The notes below the pieces were generated by a model. It searched no databases. It saw only the letters and a list, made by a program, of their open reading frames with translations, and had not been told where the DNA came from. From positions 62,001-126,000 of the forward strand of contig NZ_RQVN01000003.1 of the NCBI RefSeq assembly GCF_003992135.1: DNA of 64,000 bases, read 5' to 3'. The position numbers and the translations under genes are program-made. Shown here piece after piece: positions 46,045 through 54,660 of this stretch. The stretch's first letter is position 1; each line of letters starts with the position of its first letter. Source of the DNA: Veillonella sp. VA142. GTDB lineage: Bacteria > Bacillota > Negativicutes > Veillonellales > Veillonellaceae.

Positions 46045-46239
46045 CGTGTGCCCTTATGAAGTATATGTTCTACATACATTGTAAAAAGAAGAGGTATGAG
46101 GAATTGATATACAGCTTTGAAAAATATAATATAGAAAAATCTTAATCTATTAGGTATAATTTAGATGTATAAAATATACTAGAAAGTACATAATACTGAT
46201 GATATTCTGTGAACAGAACTCATTAACGAAACGTGCAGT

Positions 46240-46285
46240 TTCTCATAATAATAGGGGGGGGTAGAGACTTCTCCTCCCTATTTCT
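46240..46285 (+). promoter_or_regulatory. Hairpin with an eight-G tract between the two adhesins
   Basis: AATAGGG followed by further G (eight in a row, about 46254-46261) can pair with CCTCCCTATT, followed by TCTTTT. It could be a second terminator. The homopolymer is a possible slippage site. The rest of 46045-46310 shows nothing recognised. Confidence 0.4.
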
Positions 46286-46318
46286 TTTGAGAATGTATAA
46301 AGATACTTAAGATTGCAA

Positions 46319-46347
46319 TTGATATTTTTCGATATATTGTATATAAT
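46319..46347 (+). promoter_or_regulatory. Promoter of the second adhesin gene
   Basis: TTGATA (46319-46324) and TATAAT (46342-46347) are exactly 17 bases apart. The leader would be about 178 bases long. Confidence 0.75.
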
Positions 46348-46531
46348 GGTGCAGTATATCCTATATGATATAAAAAAATAAAAAATCATCTAGGATATGC
46401 AAGTAGTATCTATAATGGATGATATTCTCGTAAGAGTTGATCATATACGAGCTAAGTGCTCAATATTAGTTATGATTTACATATAAAATTGAAGTAGTTT
46501 GATGTTTAATAGTTTAGGAGGATGTATCTCA

Positions 46532-49500
46532 ATGAACAAATTATTCAAAGTTATTTGGAGCAAATCTAAGCAGTGCTACATCGTAGTATCGGAAGTAGCA
46601 AAGAATACAACAGGTAAAAAGAAAATCATTGTAGCCAGCGTATTAGCAGCGTTGACAGTAAGTGCGCAAGTAGCAACAGTAGAAGCGGCAATTCAAGAAG
46701 GTACAACATCAGGTGGTGCTTCTGTAGCGCTTGCAAATAGCGCAACAGCTTCTGGTAGTGGTGCTGTAGCCGTTGGTAATAACGCATCGGCAAGCACTAC
46801 GAATGCCTTGGCAGTGGGTACAAGTACTCAATCTACTGGTGATGGGTCTGTTGCGGTAGGTAGTGGCTCCAAAGCAACAGGTACATCTGCAGTAGCCGTT
46901 GGTGCTGGAGCTTATGCAAAAGAACATGGTGCGGTAGCACTTGGTAATAATGTTAACGTAGAAACAAATAAGGCCGTCGGCGTAGGTTTTGCCGTGACTG
47001 TACGTCAGGCAGGTGCTACTAATATTGGTTATTATTCTACGGTAAATACTAACCAAGCGCTCAGTGTGGGTGCTCGAAATGACGTAGATGGGGCAGCTCA
47101 ATATGGTACTGCAGTAGGTTACTTCGTAAAAGTAACTGGTAAAAATGCTGTGGCTATTGGTTCTAGTAATGATAACAGAGGTAACAGCGATTCAGGTAGA
47201 ACATTAGCGTCTGCAGACAGTGCGGTAGCCATCGGTACATCTGCTCATGCGGAAGCAGCACACTCTGTCGGTATGGGTACTTATGCAAGAGCGTCAGCTG
47301 AAAATGCAATCTCCTTTGGTACAAGTTCAGCTGCTAGCGGTGTGCAATCTATTGCTATCGGTGGCGCTATGAAAGGGGCAGAGGCCCCTAGCGCTTCTGG
47401 CACACAATCCATTGCTATCGGTGCAAAAACATCCGCTAATTCTGATAGTTCCATTGCTATGGGTTCAACAGCAACAGCATCTGGTGTAGCTACCACTGCT
47501 ATTGGTTCGGAAGTATTAGCGAAACAACATGGTTCCACAGCGATTGGTAATCAAGTTAAGGTAGAAGGAAATAAATCAGTTGGTCTTGGTTTCCAAGTGA
47601 GTTCCAAACAAGATGGCACTACAGCCATCGGTTATATTACCAATGTATTGGGTAACCAATCTGTAGGTATTGGCTCTAATATGACTGTTGGTGAAAATGC
47701 TGGCGGTGCCGTTGCGATTGGTTACATGTCTAGTGTAACAGGTCAAAGTGGTATTGGCATTGGTTCCAATGGGACATCCGCATCTGCTGATAGCACAATT
47801 GCTCTCGGTAATACGTCAAAAGCATCTGGAACGTCAGCAATTGCAATCGGTAAAAATTCTAATGCTGCCTTAGCTCACTCCGTAGCACTAGGTGAAGGGT
47901 CTACAACAGCAGAAGCTGATGGTAACGCTACAAACGGATACTTAACAAACGATGCTGTTAATAATACAGGTAACGGCGTGATTTCCGTAGGTAATGGTGG
48001 TAGTATCCTACGTCGTATCACTAGTGTTGCGAGCGGTACAAACGATAACGATGCCATCAATGTAAAACAATTGAAAGCACTACGTAATGCATCTATTAGC
48101 ACAGTATCAGTTGTGAATGGGGCGACAACAACGGACCTGGTACCTAGTACGGCAGTAGGTGATACAGATGCTAATAAAGTAAAATTGGTGGCAGGCAAAA
48201 ATATCACATTAACAGCCGCAGGTAATTCTGTGACAATCGCTGCTAAGAGTGAAGTAAACTCTATCACAAGTGGTAATACTGATGCCATTTCTGTATCAAC
48301 TGGTACAGATGGCAAGGTAAGTGTAACTCCAAACTTGGCATCTAACGTGAATACAGCAGGCGATGCCAATAAATTGGTAACAGCGGGTAAAGTAAAAGAA
48401 GCCTTAGCTGACAAAGTAAGCAATGATACGTTAACTACAGAATTAGCGAAAAAAGCAAATGCTGCTGATGTAACTAATCTAACAACCAATAAGTTAGACA
48501 AAACAGCTGAATTACACGTGAAAAAAGGAACATACAGCGTAGCTACTGATGGATCTGTAACATTGGACAAAGCAGATGGCACAGGTGCTACTAAATCTGA
48601 TGAAGCAGTAAAAATTACTGGTTTAGCAAGTAAAGCAAAATTAGATGAATTAAAAACTACTGTTGATGCTAAAGCAGACAAATCCTACGTAGATACTGAA
48701 CTTGGTAAAAAAGTAAGTACAACCGATATGAATACAGCCTTAGCAGATAAAGTAAGTACTGCAAAACTAACGGAAGAATTAAATAAAAAAGCAAATGCGT
48801 CTGATATTACTAATTTAACATCTGATAAAGTAAGCAAAGCCGATGAATTACATGTGAAAAAAGGTACGTTCGCTGTGAATACAGAAGGTAAAGTCACTTT
48901 GAAAAAAGTGAATGGTGCTGGAGCTGAAGCTAATGGAGAAGATGTTGTCATCGAAGGTCTTGCAAGCAAATCTGAAATTACTGCGATTAACACTGAATTA
49001 GCTAAAAAAGTAAGCAACGATACTTTCACGGCGGAGAAAAATCGTGTAAATGGTGAGCTGGCTAACAAATTAGACACTGCTACCTTTGAAACTGCGAAAG
49101 CCACATTGGCAACACATGATGATATCAATGCATTAAAAGAGGTCATTGCTAATAAACTTGATAAAGATACGGCTAATGCATTCGTTGAGGGCATGAAAAA
49201 TAAGGTATCTACTGATGTTTTAAACAAAAAGTTAGAAGATGCAGATAAGGCTAATGCAGATAAATTAAAGGCAGCAAAAGATGAGTTAAATACTGCTATT
49301 ACAAATGCTACCGCTGATAAAGTAAGCAAAGCTGATGAATTGCATGTTGTGGCAGATAGTTACGAAGTAGATCAAGTAGCTGGTACTGTTACATTACGCC
49401 AAGAAAATGGCTTGAACGAACCAAAGGCTGATAAAAACTTCACAATTACTGGTATCGCTACGAAACAAGATGTTACTAATTTAACAACTAAAATCGGTGA

Positions 49501-51565
49501 AAAAGCAGACAAATCTTATGTAGATACTGAGCTTGGTAAAAAAGCAAATGCAGCAGATGTAGCTACAGAATTAGGTAAAAAGGCAGATCAAAGTGCATTA
49601 ACAGCGTTAGAGGGTAAAGTAAATGCTAAAGCGGATGCATCTGCTCTTGCTACAATGGGCGAGAACAAATTAGATAAAGCCGCTGAGTTACATGTGAAAA
49701 CTGGTAATCCATATACAGTTGATGCTAATGGCAATGTGACGTTAAAACAAGAAAATGGTGAAGGTACAGAAGCAGCTGGTAAAGATATTGTTATTGAAGG
49801 TATAGCATCCAAAGCAAACTTAGATACATTAAAAGGTCGTGTAGATACTGCTGATGGTAAGATTGATACATTAACAGAAAAAGTAGCAGGCCATGAAGAA
49901 AAGTTAGGAAAACTTGATGAAAAGTTAACTAATGTAAAAGCTCTCGCAGATGAAAATAAAGGCAAAGTTGATGGTTTAACAACTCGAGTTGACGGTATCG
50001 ATGGTACATTAGCTGATCATACTGCAAAACTTGAAGAGGCTAAAAATGGAATTGATGGCATCAATCAAAACCTTACTAATAACTATGCAACTAATGACGC
50101 TGTAAATAAAAAATTAGATAATCTAAAAACTGAGTTAGGTACTAACACAGTACTCCACTTTGCTGGCGATAAAACTATCGATGAAAACGGTACACCAGAT
50201 AATCCTGCAGATGATGACAATAGTGCGACTAAATTGGCCTTGAACCTAAAAGACCAAACGTTAAAAGTAAAAGGTACTACTGGTGAAATCGAAACCACAG
50301 CAAAAGGTGATACAATCACTCTAGCTTTATCTAAAGCTGTTAAAGATGATTTAGCTAAAGTGGCTCAACTTGGTGATACATCTGCCGATGGTCGTGATGG
50401 TGCTAATGGTACTGCAAAAGATACAGGGTTAACGGCTAAGGACGGCTTGAATGGTAAGACTTTAACGGAAAAAGTAAATGCTATCCGTAATGGCGAGGCG
50501 GGTTCTGTTGTTTACACCGATGATCAAGGAAATCGTTTGACAAAAGCAAACGATGGTAAGTATTACTTGGCAGATGATGTTGGCGAAGATGGTAATAAAA
50601 AAGGGTCAGCTCAACCTGTAGAAACAGATAAATTACAAGTCAATGCAGTGAATCCACTAGATCCAACAAAAGGTGTAAAAATGTCCAACCTTGTGGATGG
50701 GAAGATTGCAGCTAATTCTAAAGATGCCGTGACTGGTAACCAAGTGTATAATACAACAAACTCCATTGCTACAGCCCTAGGTGGTGGTGCTAGTGTAAAT
50801 ACTGATGGAACACTTAGTGAGCCAACATATAATTTGAAAGATAAAAATGGTAATGCGGTTACCAAACATAATGTAGGAGATGCGTTAGCAACCATTAATG
50901 ATCGTTTCGATTCTATTAGCTCTGCTACCAATGTAGAAGTAGATAAGTTGAAAGATATGGAAAATCTTACTGATACAGGCAAAAAAAATATTAAGAGCTT
51001 GGTAGGTGAGGCAATCAATATCAAAGGTGATGGTAAGATTATTGCTACAGCTCATACTGATGAAAGTGGTAATAAAATATTCTCTTTACAATTAAGTCGT
51101 GATATGGCAACGGCAGATCAAGTTAACGAAGTACGTCAAAAAGCGGAACAAAACTCTAAACGTATCAGCGAAGTAGGAGCACACTCTGCAGCGTTAGCAG
51201 CATTAAATCCATTAAGCTACGATCCATTGAGAAAATCTCAAATCATGGCAGGTGTTGGTACATATGCAGGTAACCAAGCATTAGCATTAGGTCTTGCACA
51301 CTATGCAAATGAAAACTTCATGGTAACAGCTGGACTTACAATGGGAGCTGGTAAAAGCATGGCTAATCTAGGTGCTACATACCGTTTCGGCACAGGTGAA
51401 GATGATGCTATTCCAGAACGTTACAAAGGAGGTCCAATCTCCTCCGTATATGTAATGCAAGATGAGATTACAGCGTTGAAAGCAGAAAACGCTAGAAAAG
51501 ATGCAGAAAATGCAGAAATGAAGGCACAAATTAAAATGCTTATGGAACGCATGGGTTTAGCATAA
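46532..51565 (+). CDS. Trimeric autotransporter adhesin (YadA-like), 1677 residues
   Basis: Second type Vc adhesin, in tandem with the first. The ESPR MNKLFKVIWSKSKQCYIVVS is almost the same as in the neighbour, followed by a hydrophobic core. Residues about 55-490 are YadA head repeats, closed by the neck D-A-I-N-V-K-Q-L-K. The stalk differs: it has four modules starting E-L-H-V (near 48510, 48845, 49338 and 49686) with alternating coiled coil rich in K and A-D (K-S-Y-V-D-T-E-L-G-K-K). It also has the shared N-G-E-A-G-S-V-V-Y-T module near 50490. The YadA anchor (A-L-N-P-L-S-Y-D-P-L-R-K-S-Q to T-Y-R-F-G-T-G) is followed by a coiled-coil tail of about 55 residues. The start at 46532 follows TAGGAGGATG. 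Confidence 0.95.
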   Translation: MNKLFKVIWSKSKQCYIVVSEVAKNTTGKKKIIVASVLAALTVSAQVATVEAAIQEGTTSGGASVALANSATASGSGAVAVGNNASASTTNALAVGTSTQSTGDGSVAVGSGSKATGTSAVAVGAGAYAKEHGAVALGNNVNVETNKAVGVGFAVTVRQAGATNIGYYSTVNTNQALSVGARNDVDGAAQYGTAVGYFVKVTGKNAVAIGSSNDNRGNSDSGRTLASADSAVAIGTSAHAEAAHSVGMGTYARASAENAISFGTSSAASGVQSIAIGGAMKGAEAPSASGTQSIAIGAKTSANSDSSIAMGSTATASGVATTAIGSEVLAKQHGSTAIGNQVKVEGNKSVGLGFQVSSKQDGTTAIGYITNVLGNQSVGIGSNMTVGENAGGAVAIGYMSSVTGQSGIGIGSNGTSASADSTIALGNTSKASGTSAIAIGKNSNAALAHSVALGEGSTTAEADGNATNGYLTNDAVNNTGNGVISVGNGGSILRRITSVASGTNDNDAINVKQLKALRNASISTVSVVNGATTTDLVPSTAVGDTDANKVKLVAGKNITLTAAGNSVTIAAKSEVNSITSGNTDAISVSTGTDGKVSVTPNLASNVNTAGDANKLVTAGKVKEALADKVSNDTLTTELAKKANAADVTNLTTNKLDKTAELHVKKGTYSVATDGSVTLDKADGTGATKSDEAVKITGLASKAKLDELKTTVDAKADKSYVDTELGKKVSTTDMNTALADKVSTAKLTEELNKKANASDITNLTSDKVSKADELHVKKGTFAVNTEGKVTLKKVNGAGAEANGEDVVIEGLASKSEITAINTELAKKVSNDTFTAEKNRVNGELANKLDTATFETAKATLATHDDINALKEVIANKLDKDTANAFVEGMKNKVSTDVLNKKLEDADKANADKLKAAKDELNTAITNATADKVSKADELHVVADSYEVDQVAGTVTLRQENGLNEPKADKNFTITGIATKQDVTNLTTKIGEKADKSYVDTELGKKANAADVATELGKKADQSALTALEGKVNAKADASALATMGENKLDKAAELHVKTGNPYTVDANGNVTLKQENGEGTEAAGKDIVIEGIASKANLDTLKGRVDTADGKIDTLTEKVAGHEEKLGKLDEKLTNVKALADENKGKVDGLTTRVDGIDGTLADHTAKLEEAKNGIDGINQNLTNNYATNDAVNKKLDNLKTELGTNTVLHFAGDKTIDENGTPDNPADDDNSATKLALNLKDQTLKVKGTTGEIETTAKGDTITLALSKAVKDDLAKVAQLGDTSADGRDGANGTAKDTGLTAKDGLNGKTLTEKVNAIRNGEAGSVVYTDDQGNRLTKANDGKYYLADDVGEDGNKKGSAQPVETDKLQVNAVNPLDPTKGVKMSNLVDGKIAANSKDAVTGNQVYNTTNSIATALGGGASVNTDGTLSEPTYNLKDKNGNAVTKHNVGDALATINDRFDSISSATNVEVDKLKDMENLTDTGKKNIKSLVGEAINIKGDGKIIATAHTDESGNKIFSLQLSRDMATADQVNEVRQKAEQNSKRISEVGAHSAALAALNPLSYDPLRKSQIMAGVGTYAGNQALALGLAHYANENFMVTAGLTMGAGKSMANLGATYRFGTGEDDAIPERYKGGPISSVYVMQDEITALKAENARKDAENAEMKAQIKMLMERMGLA

Positions 51566-51605
51566 AACTAAATAATAGTAGATAACACTAAATTATGCAT
51601 AGCAA

Positions 51606-51650
51606 AAAGTGGGTACCAACGTCGAAAGACGTGGTACCCACTTTGTTTTG
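51606..51650 (+). terminator. Terminator after the second adhesin gene
   Basis: A long stem AAAGTGGGTACC-ACGTC with its complement, loop GAAA and one bulged A, followed by GTTTTG. A residues on the left side would also let it work for the converging antitoxin gene. Confidence 0.88.
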
Positions 51651-51677
51651 CTATTTTATGTAATTTAACTTGAATAA

Positions 51678-51899
51678 CTACTTAATATTCCATTCCTTAA
51701 TAGCCTCTTCAAATGGTAGGAACTTCATGGAATCTTTTTCTTGTAAATATTCGTTGACGATCGATACATCGTATTCATCTTCTATCTCTTCTAATAGTAT
51801 TGTTTTTATATATTGGGAGATAGTCAATCTTTTACTTTTAACATGCTGACTAACTAGGTTGTATTCACTTTCAGAGAAATATACCGATATAGTAGGCAT
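51678..51899 (-). CDS. Orphan ribbon-helix-helix antitoxin-like protein
   Basis: The 73-residue product begins M-P-T-I-S-V-Y-F-S-E-S-E-Y-N-L-V. This is a ribbon-helix-helix DNA-binding strand and helix, followed by a second helix (L-T-I-S-Q-Y-I-K-T-I-L-L-E-E-I) and an acidic C-terminal tail (D-E-Y-D-V-S-I-V-N-E-Y-L) of the kind that blocks a RelE-type toxin. It resembles RelB/DUF6290 antitoxins. No toxin frame follows: only 110 bases and a terminator separate it from the converging adhesin gene. AAAAGGAGTG precedes the ATG at 51899. The longer upstream extension of the frame has no ribosome site. It may act as a lone repressor or be the remnant of a toxin-antitoxin pair. Confidence 0.75.
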   Translation of the reverse strand: MPTISVYFSESEYNLVSQHVKSKRLTISQYIKTILLEEIEDEYDVSIVNEYLQEKDSMKFLPFEEAIKEWNIK

Positions 51900-51924
51900 A
51901 GAAATCACTCCTTTTCTTGTGGTT

Positions 51925-51952
51925 ATTGTAGAACAGTTCGGGACATTGTCAA
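51925..51952 (-). promoter_or_regulatory. Promoter of the antitoxin-like gene
   Basis: On the minus strand TTGACA (51947-51952) and TACAAT (51925-51930) are 16 bases apart. The spacer holds CGAACTGTTC, a possible operator for self-regulation. 51960-52310 holds no further gene that can be supported. Confidence 0.65.
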
Positions 51953-52315
51953 GACTATAAAATTCAAACGTATTGTATTTGTATAGGTAGATGCCTATAA
52001 TAGTTTGTAGATGGAATGTATACGTTGATACTTTCACAGAGAGATAAGGGGCAAAACTATGGTAGATGCAATGAGCTATTATATCATCATTGATTTTGAT
52101 ATAAATGTAGTAGGTAAAATTCATACATGTTTATCTTTAAGAGCGAAATACCACGGGTTATTGTAAAACACTTGTAAGATGATTAGTGTAAACCCTTTAT
52201 GGGAAAGTTAATGTAAAATGTCTGCAGGGAAAATAAAATAGAAAAAATTCCTCAGAAGTGCTAGAATGTAATCAAATGATATTCTGTATTAAATATAGCT
52301 TAGAAAGGAGTTTCT

Positions 52316-52699
52316 ATGGCAATCGAGATTGGACAAGTGGGTATGGCTACGGTGGTAGTGGATGCTAATAATACGGCGGAATATATGGGTAGTGGTACGT
52401 TACCTGTGTTTGCCACACCTGCGATGGTGGCATTGATGGAGAAAGCAGCCTATACTGGGATTCAAGGTGATTTAGGTGATGGCGAAGGATCCGTGGGGAT
52501 TCGCATGGAAACTAGTCATGAAGCAGCCAGTCCATTAGGTGCCACCATAACAGCGACGGCAACGGTGGTAGCTGTTGACGGTAGAAAAATAACCTTTGAG
52601 GTGGTAGCTAAAGAAGGTGAAAAAGTTATCGGCCGTGGCACACATGAGCGGTTTATTATTAATAACGAAAAGTTTATGTCCAAAATCGTCACGGGTTAA
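52316..52699 (+). CDS. FlK-like acyl-CoA thioesterase (hotdog fold)
   Basis: A 127-residue single hotdog-fold protein related to fluoroacetyl-CoA thioesterase FlK and other small thioesterases. The likely catalytic Thr and Glu are in V-F-A-T-P-A-M-V-A-L-M-E-K-A-A (about residues 38-52) and the His in M-E-T-S-H-E-A-A-S-P-L-G (about 67-78). G-R-G-T-H-E-R-F follows near residue 106. The natural substrate in this organism is unknown. GAAAGGAGTTTCT gives a strong ribosome site. The stop codon coincides with the left edge of palindromic element copy 4. The 416-base region upstream holds TGTAAA-type repeats near 52162-52220 but no recognised operator. Confidence 0.85.
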   Translation: MAIEIGQVGMATVVVDANNTAEYMGSGTLPVFATPAMVALMEKAAYTGIQGDLGDGEGSVGIRMETSHEAASPLGATITATATVVAVDGRKITFEVVAKEGEKVIGRGTHERFIINNEKFMSKIVTG

Positions 52700-52882
52700 G
52701 TTATGTAGCCTGTGGCGTTTGTAACTCAATTATACAAAGAGAAGAGCAGAGCATATTCCTTCGCAAACGGTATTTCATAATGTTTGCTCAGGAACACGCT
52801 CTGCTCTTTTTGTATTAGTATGATGTTGGTAGTAAAAAATGCCACAAGGCTACTACACATAACGGGCGTTCCTTAGTTAAGC
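52698..52882 (+). repeat. Palindromic element copy 4
   Basis: An imperfect palindrome of about 185 bp starting at the thioesterase stop codon. The outer arms TTAAGTTATGTAGCCTGTGGC / GCCACAAGGCTACTACACATAAC and the inner arms AAGAGCAGAGC / GCTCTGCTCTT pair around the apex AAACGGTATTTCATAATGTTT. The inner stem differs in sequence from copies 2 and 3 yet pairs perfectly. It is followed by TTTTTG, so this copy could also terminate transcription. Confidence 0.85.
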
Positions 52883-52888
52883 ATGTAT

Positions 52889-52935
52889 GAAAAAGCCTAA
52901 CGAATGAGGTCTAGCCACCTCAATACGTTAGGCTA
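52889..52935 (-). terminator. Terminator of the B6 salvage operon (minus strand)
   Basis: AGCCTAACG (52894-52902) pairs with CGTTAGGCT (52926-52934), with an inner stem TGAGGT / ACCTCA. On the minus strand five T follow. Confidence 0.75.
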
Positions 52936-52954
52936 TTTCAATTTTAGTACCTTG

Positions 52955-52996
52955 AGATGAGCCTAACGCCTCGACACGTTATTAGCTCTCTTTTAT
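52955..52996 (+). terminator. Possible plus-strand terminator
   Basis: GAGC-TAACG pairs with CGTTA-GCTC around CCTCGACA and is followed by TCTTTTATT. It would stop read-through from the thioesterase gene. Confidence 0.5.
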
Positions 52997-53033
52997 TATG
53001 TCTAGTATACCATACTTTCAACGGTATGCTAAA

Positions 53034-53543
53034 TTATTTATGAGGGATGCGGCGCAAGATCGGGATTAATAGCAAGGCTACTAAGATGCCGATGCCGCTT
53101 GTTAGGAAGGAAGCTGGTAGTCTTGTGACGGCAGCGATATAGCTATCTAGCACGACCCACCAAGCTACGAAGTAACCGGCTGCTGTCCATATGGCACCTA
53201 CAATCATGGCGAAGAGTAAGCGTAAGGTAGATACGGAACGAAGCGGCACGGATGGTCTCCAGCCGACTGTTAGTAAGCCCACGATTACGCCTGCTAATCC
53301 TTTGATTACGATGGAGAATACTGTGTATTGGGAGTGCCCCATGATGAGGTCAAAGATACCAGAGCTGATGGCACCAGCTAGGCCTGCATAGAATCCGCCA
53401 AATACGGAGGCAATGGAGAATAGAGCGGCAGATCCAAGGTGCACCATAGCGCCTGTTGGTAGAGGTACCTTAATGGTTGTAAATACGATACATAGAGCGG
53501 ATAACAATCCGATGTAAATGATATCTTTAATGTTAGTGTTCAT
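53034..53543 (-). CDS. ECF transporter S component (probable vitamin B6 precursor)
   Basis: Substrate-capturing membrane subunit of an energy-coupling-factor transporter. It has 169 residues with about six hydrophobic segments, starting M-N-T-N-I-K-D-I-I-Y-I-G-L-L-S-A-L-C-I. The opening (L-S-A-L-C-I-V-F-T-T), the loop V-P-L-P-T-G-A-M-V-H-L-G and G-G-F-Y-A-G-L-A-G-A-I-S-S-G near residue 48 are typical of S components. No ATPase or EcfT gene is nearby, so it would use a shared energising module. The 9-base gap to the upstream pyridoxamine kinase suggests pyridoxine or a related vitamer as substrate; this is inferred from the neighbour only. Confidence 0.85.
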   Translation of the reverse strand: MNTNIKDIIYIGLLSALCIVFTTIKVPLPTGAMVHLGSAALFSIASVFGGFYAGLAGAISSGIFDLIMGHSQYTVFSIVIKGLAGVIVGLLTVGWRPSVPLRSVSTLRLLFAMIVGAIWTAAGYFVAWWVVLDSYIAAVTRLPASFLTSGIGILVALLLIPILRRIPHK

Positions 53544-53552
53544 AGGATCTCC

Positions 53553-54395
53553 TTATTGTGGATTTGGAATAGAAATTAAACGATCTAATAGCAGTTCAAG
53601 GGCTAAGCCGTCACGGAGGGAACCAATTTCCTCGTGGGTGAACTTCACCGCTTCTGTAGTAAACTCACCAGCAATGCGAGATGCTTCTTCCGGTGTGTAG
53701 CCGCGTAATACAAGGGCTGTTAAGATAGCTGTGAAAGTATCCCCTGTCCCATGTGCCTTTACTTGTACTAATGGATTGGATATCCACGTGATGGTGTCCG
53801 TGCTACCACGATAGACAGCGATAAGGGCAGAGTCCTCGGAAGGTAAGCTAGAAAGAATCACATACTCTGGTCCTTGGGCGTGTAAACGGCGACACATGTC
53901 ATAGATGACTTCTTCCGACTGTGGTGTAGGGTCATAGGGTATATCTAGTAGGAAACAGGCCTCTGTGTAGTTTGGCTTGATGATGAAAGCTTTGGTGATG
54001 AGTTTACGCATTTCTTTTACCATTTCATCGTTGTAGATGGAATAGAGTTTACCATCATCTGCCATAGCAGGATCTACCACGACGAGTTTATCTTTACCGA
54101 ATCGTTCGATCGCATCTTCTACGAGACGAATTTGTTCTGGCGATGCCAAGAAACCACTTTGAATGGCATCGAAGGTGATGTCGTTTCGATTCCAACAGTT
54201 ATAGAAACTTTCAAGATGGTCAGTGATGTCCACCAATTCAAAGTTAGGATATTCTAAATGATTGCAAAGTACTGCTGTTGGTAATGGAATTGGTTGGCAA
54301 CGCAAGGCACTCACCAAAGGGATGAATACTGTTAACGAGCAACGGCCGACGGAACTCATATCTTGTATGGATAGTATAGTAGGTACATGATTCAT
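53553..54395 (-). CDS. Pyridoxamine/pyridoxal kinase
   Basis: Phosphorylates B6 vitamers in the salvage pathway to pyridoxal phosphate. The 280-residue protein is of the ribokinase-like pyridoxal kinase family: I-L-S-I-Q-D-M-S-S-V-G-R-C-S at the start, P-T-A-V-L-C-N-H near 50, the central V-V-D-P-A-M-A-D-D-G-K near 113, I-K-P-N-Y-T-E-A near 141, and the anion-hole/catalytic G-T-G-D-T-F near 234 with Asp as base. The start at 54395 has AAGGAGTG upstream; an in-frame ATG at 54431 lacks a site. It is the first gene of a two-gene operon with the ECF S component. Confidence 0.9.
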   Translation of the reverse strand: MNHVPTILSIQDMSSVGRCSLTVFIPLVSALRCQPIPLPTAVLCNHLEYPNFELVDITDHLESFYNCWNRNDITFDAIQSGFLASPEQIRLVEDAIERFGKDKLVVVDPAMADDGKLYSIYNDEMVKEMRKLITKAFIIKPNYTEACFLLDIPYDPTPQSEEVIYDMCRRLHAQGPEYVILSSLPSEDSALIAVYRGSTDTITWISNPLVQVKAHGTGDTFTAILTALVLRGYTPEEASRIAGEFTTEAVKFTHEEIGSLRDGLALELLLDRLISIPNPQ

Positions 54396-54660
54396 AGGGC
54401 TCACTCCTTGTTGGGTAATATATGCTTTCATCTTGTCATATCTATGGAATAATAGGGTTTGTCATAGGGAAGACAAGATTCGTATATACCATTGTAAACG
54501 ACTAAGATATTTTAAGAATGCTATTAGTATACACTTTCATAGTGTCATACGTAAATGCACAGAAATTATAAAAATAATAGGACAGATATGTAACAACTAG
54601 AAATTATTGCCATGTTAACGTATAATAAAGAGATATATAAGAATAGTTTGGAGAATGAAT

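Noticed and set aside
52894-52990. GCCTAAC ... GTTAGGC pairs resembling integron attC ends
   Set aside because: The stems are short and symmetrical, with no long L-box arm or unpaired bases of attC sites, and no integrase or cassettes are nearby. The T run on the minus strand fits a terminator better.
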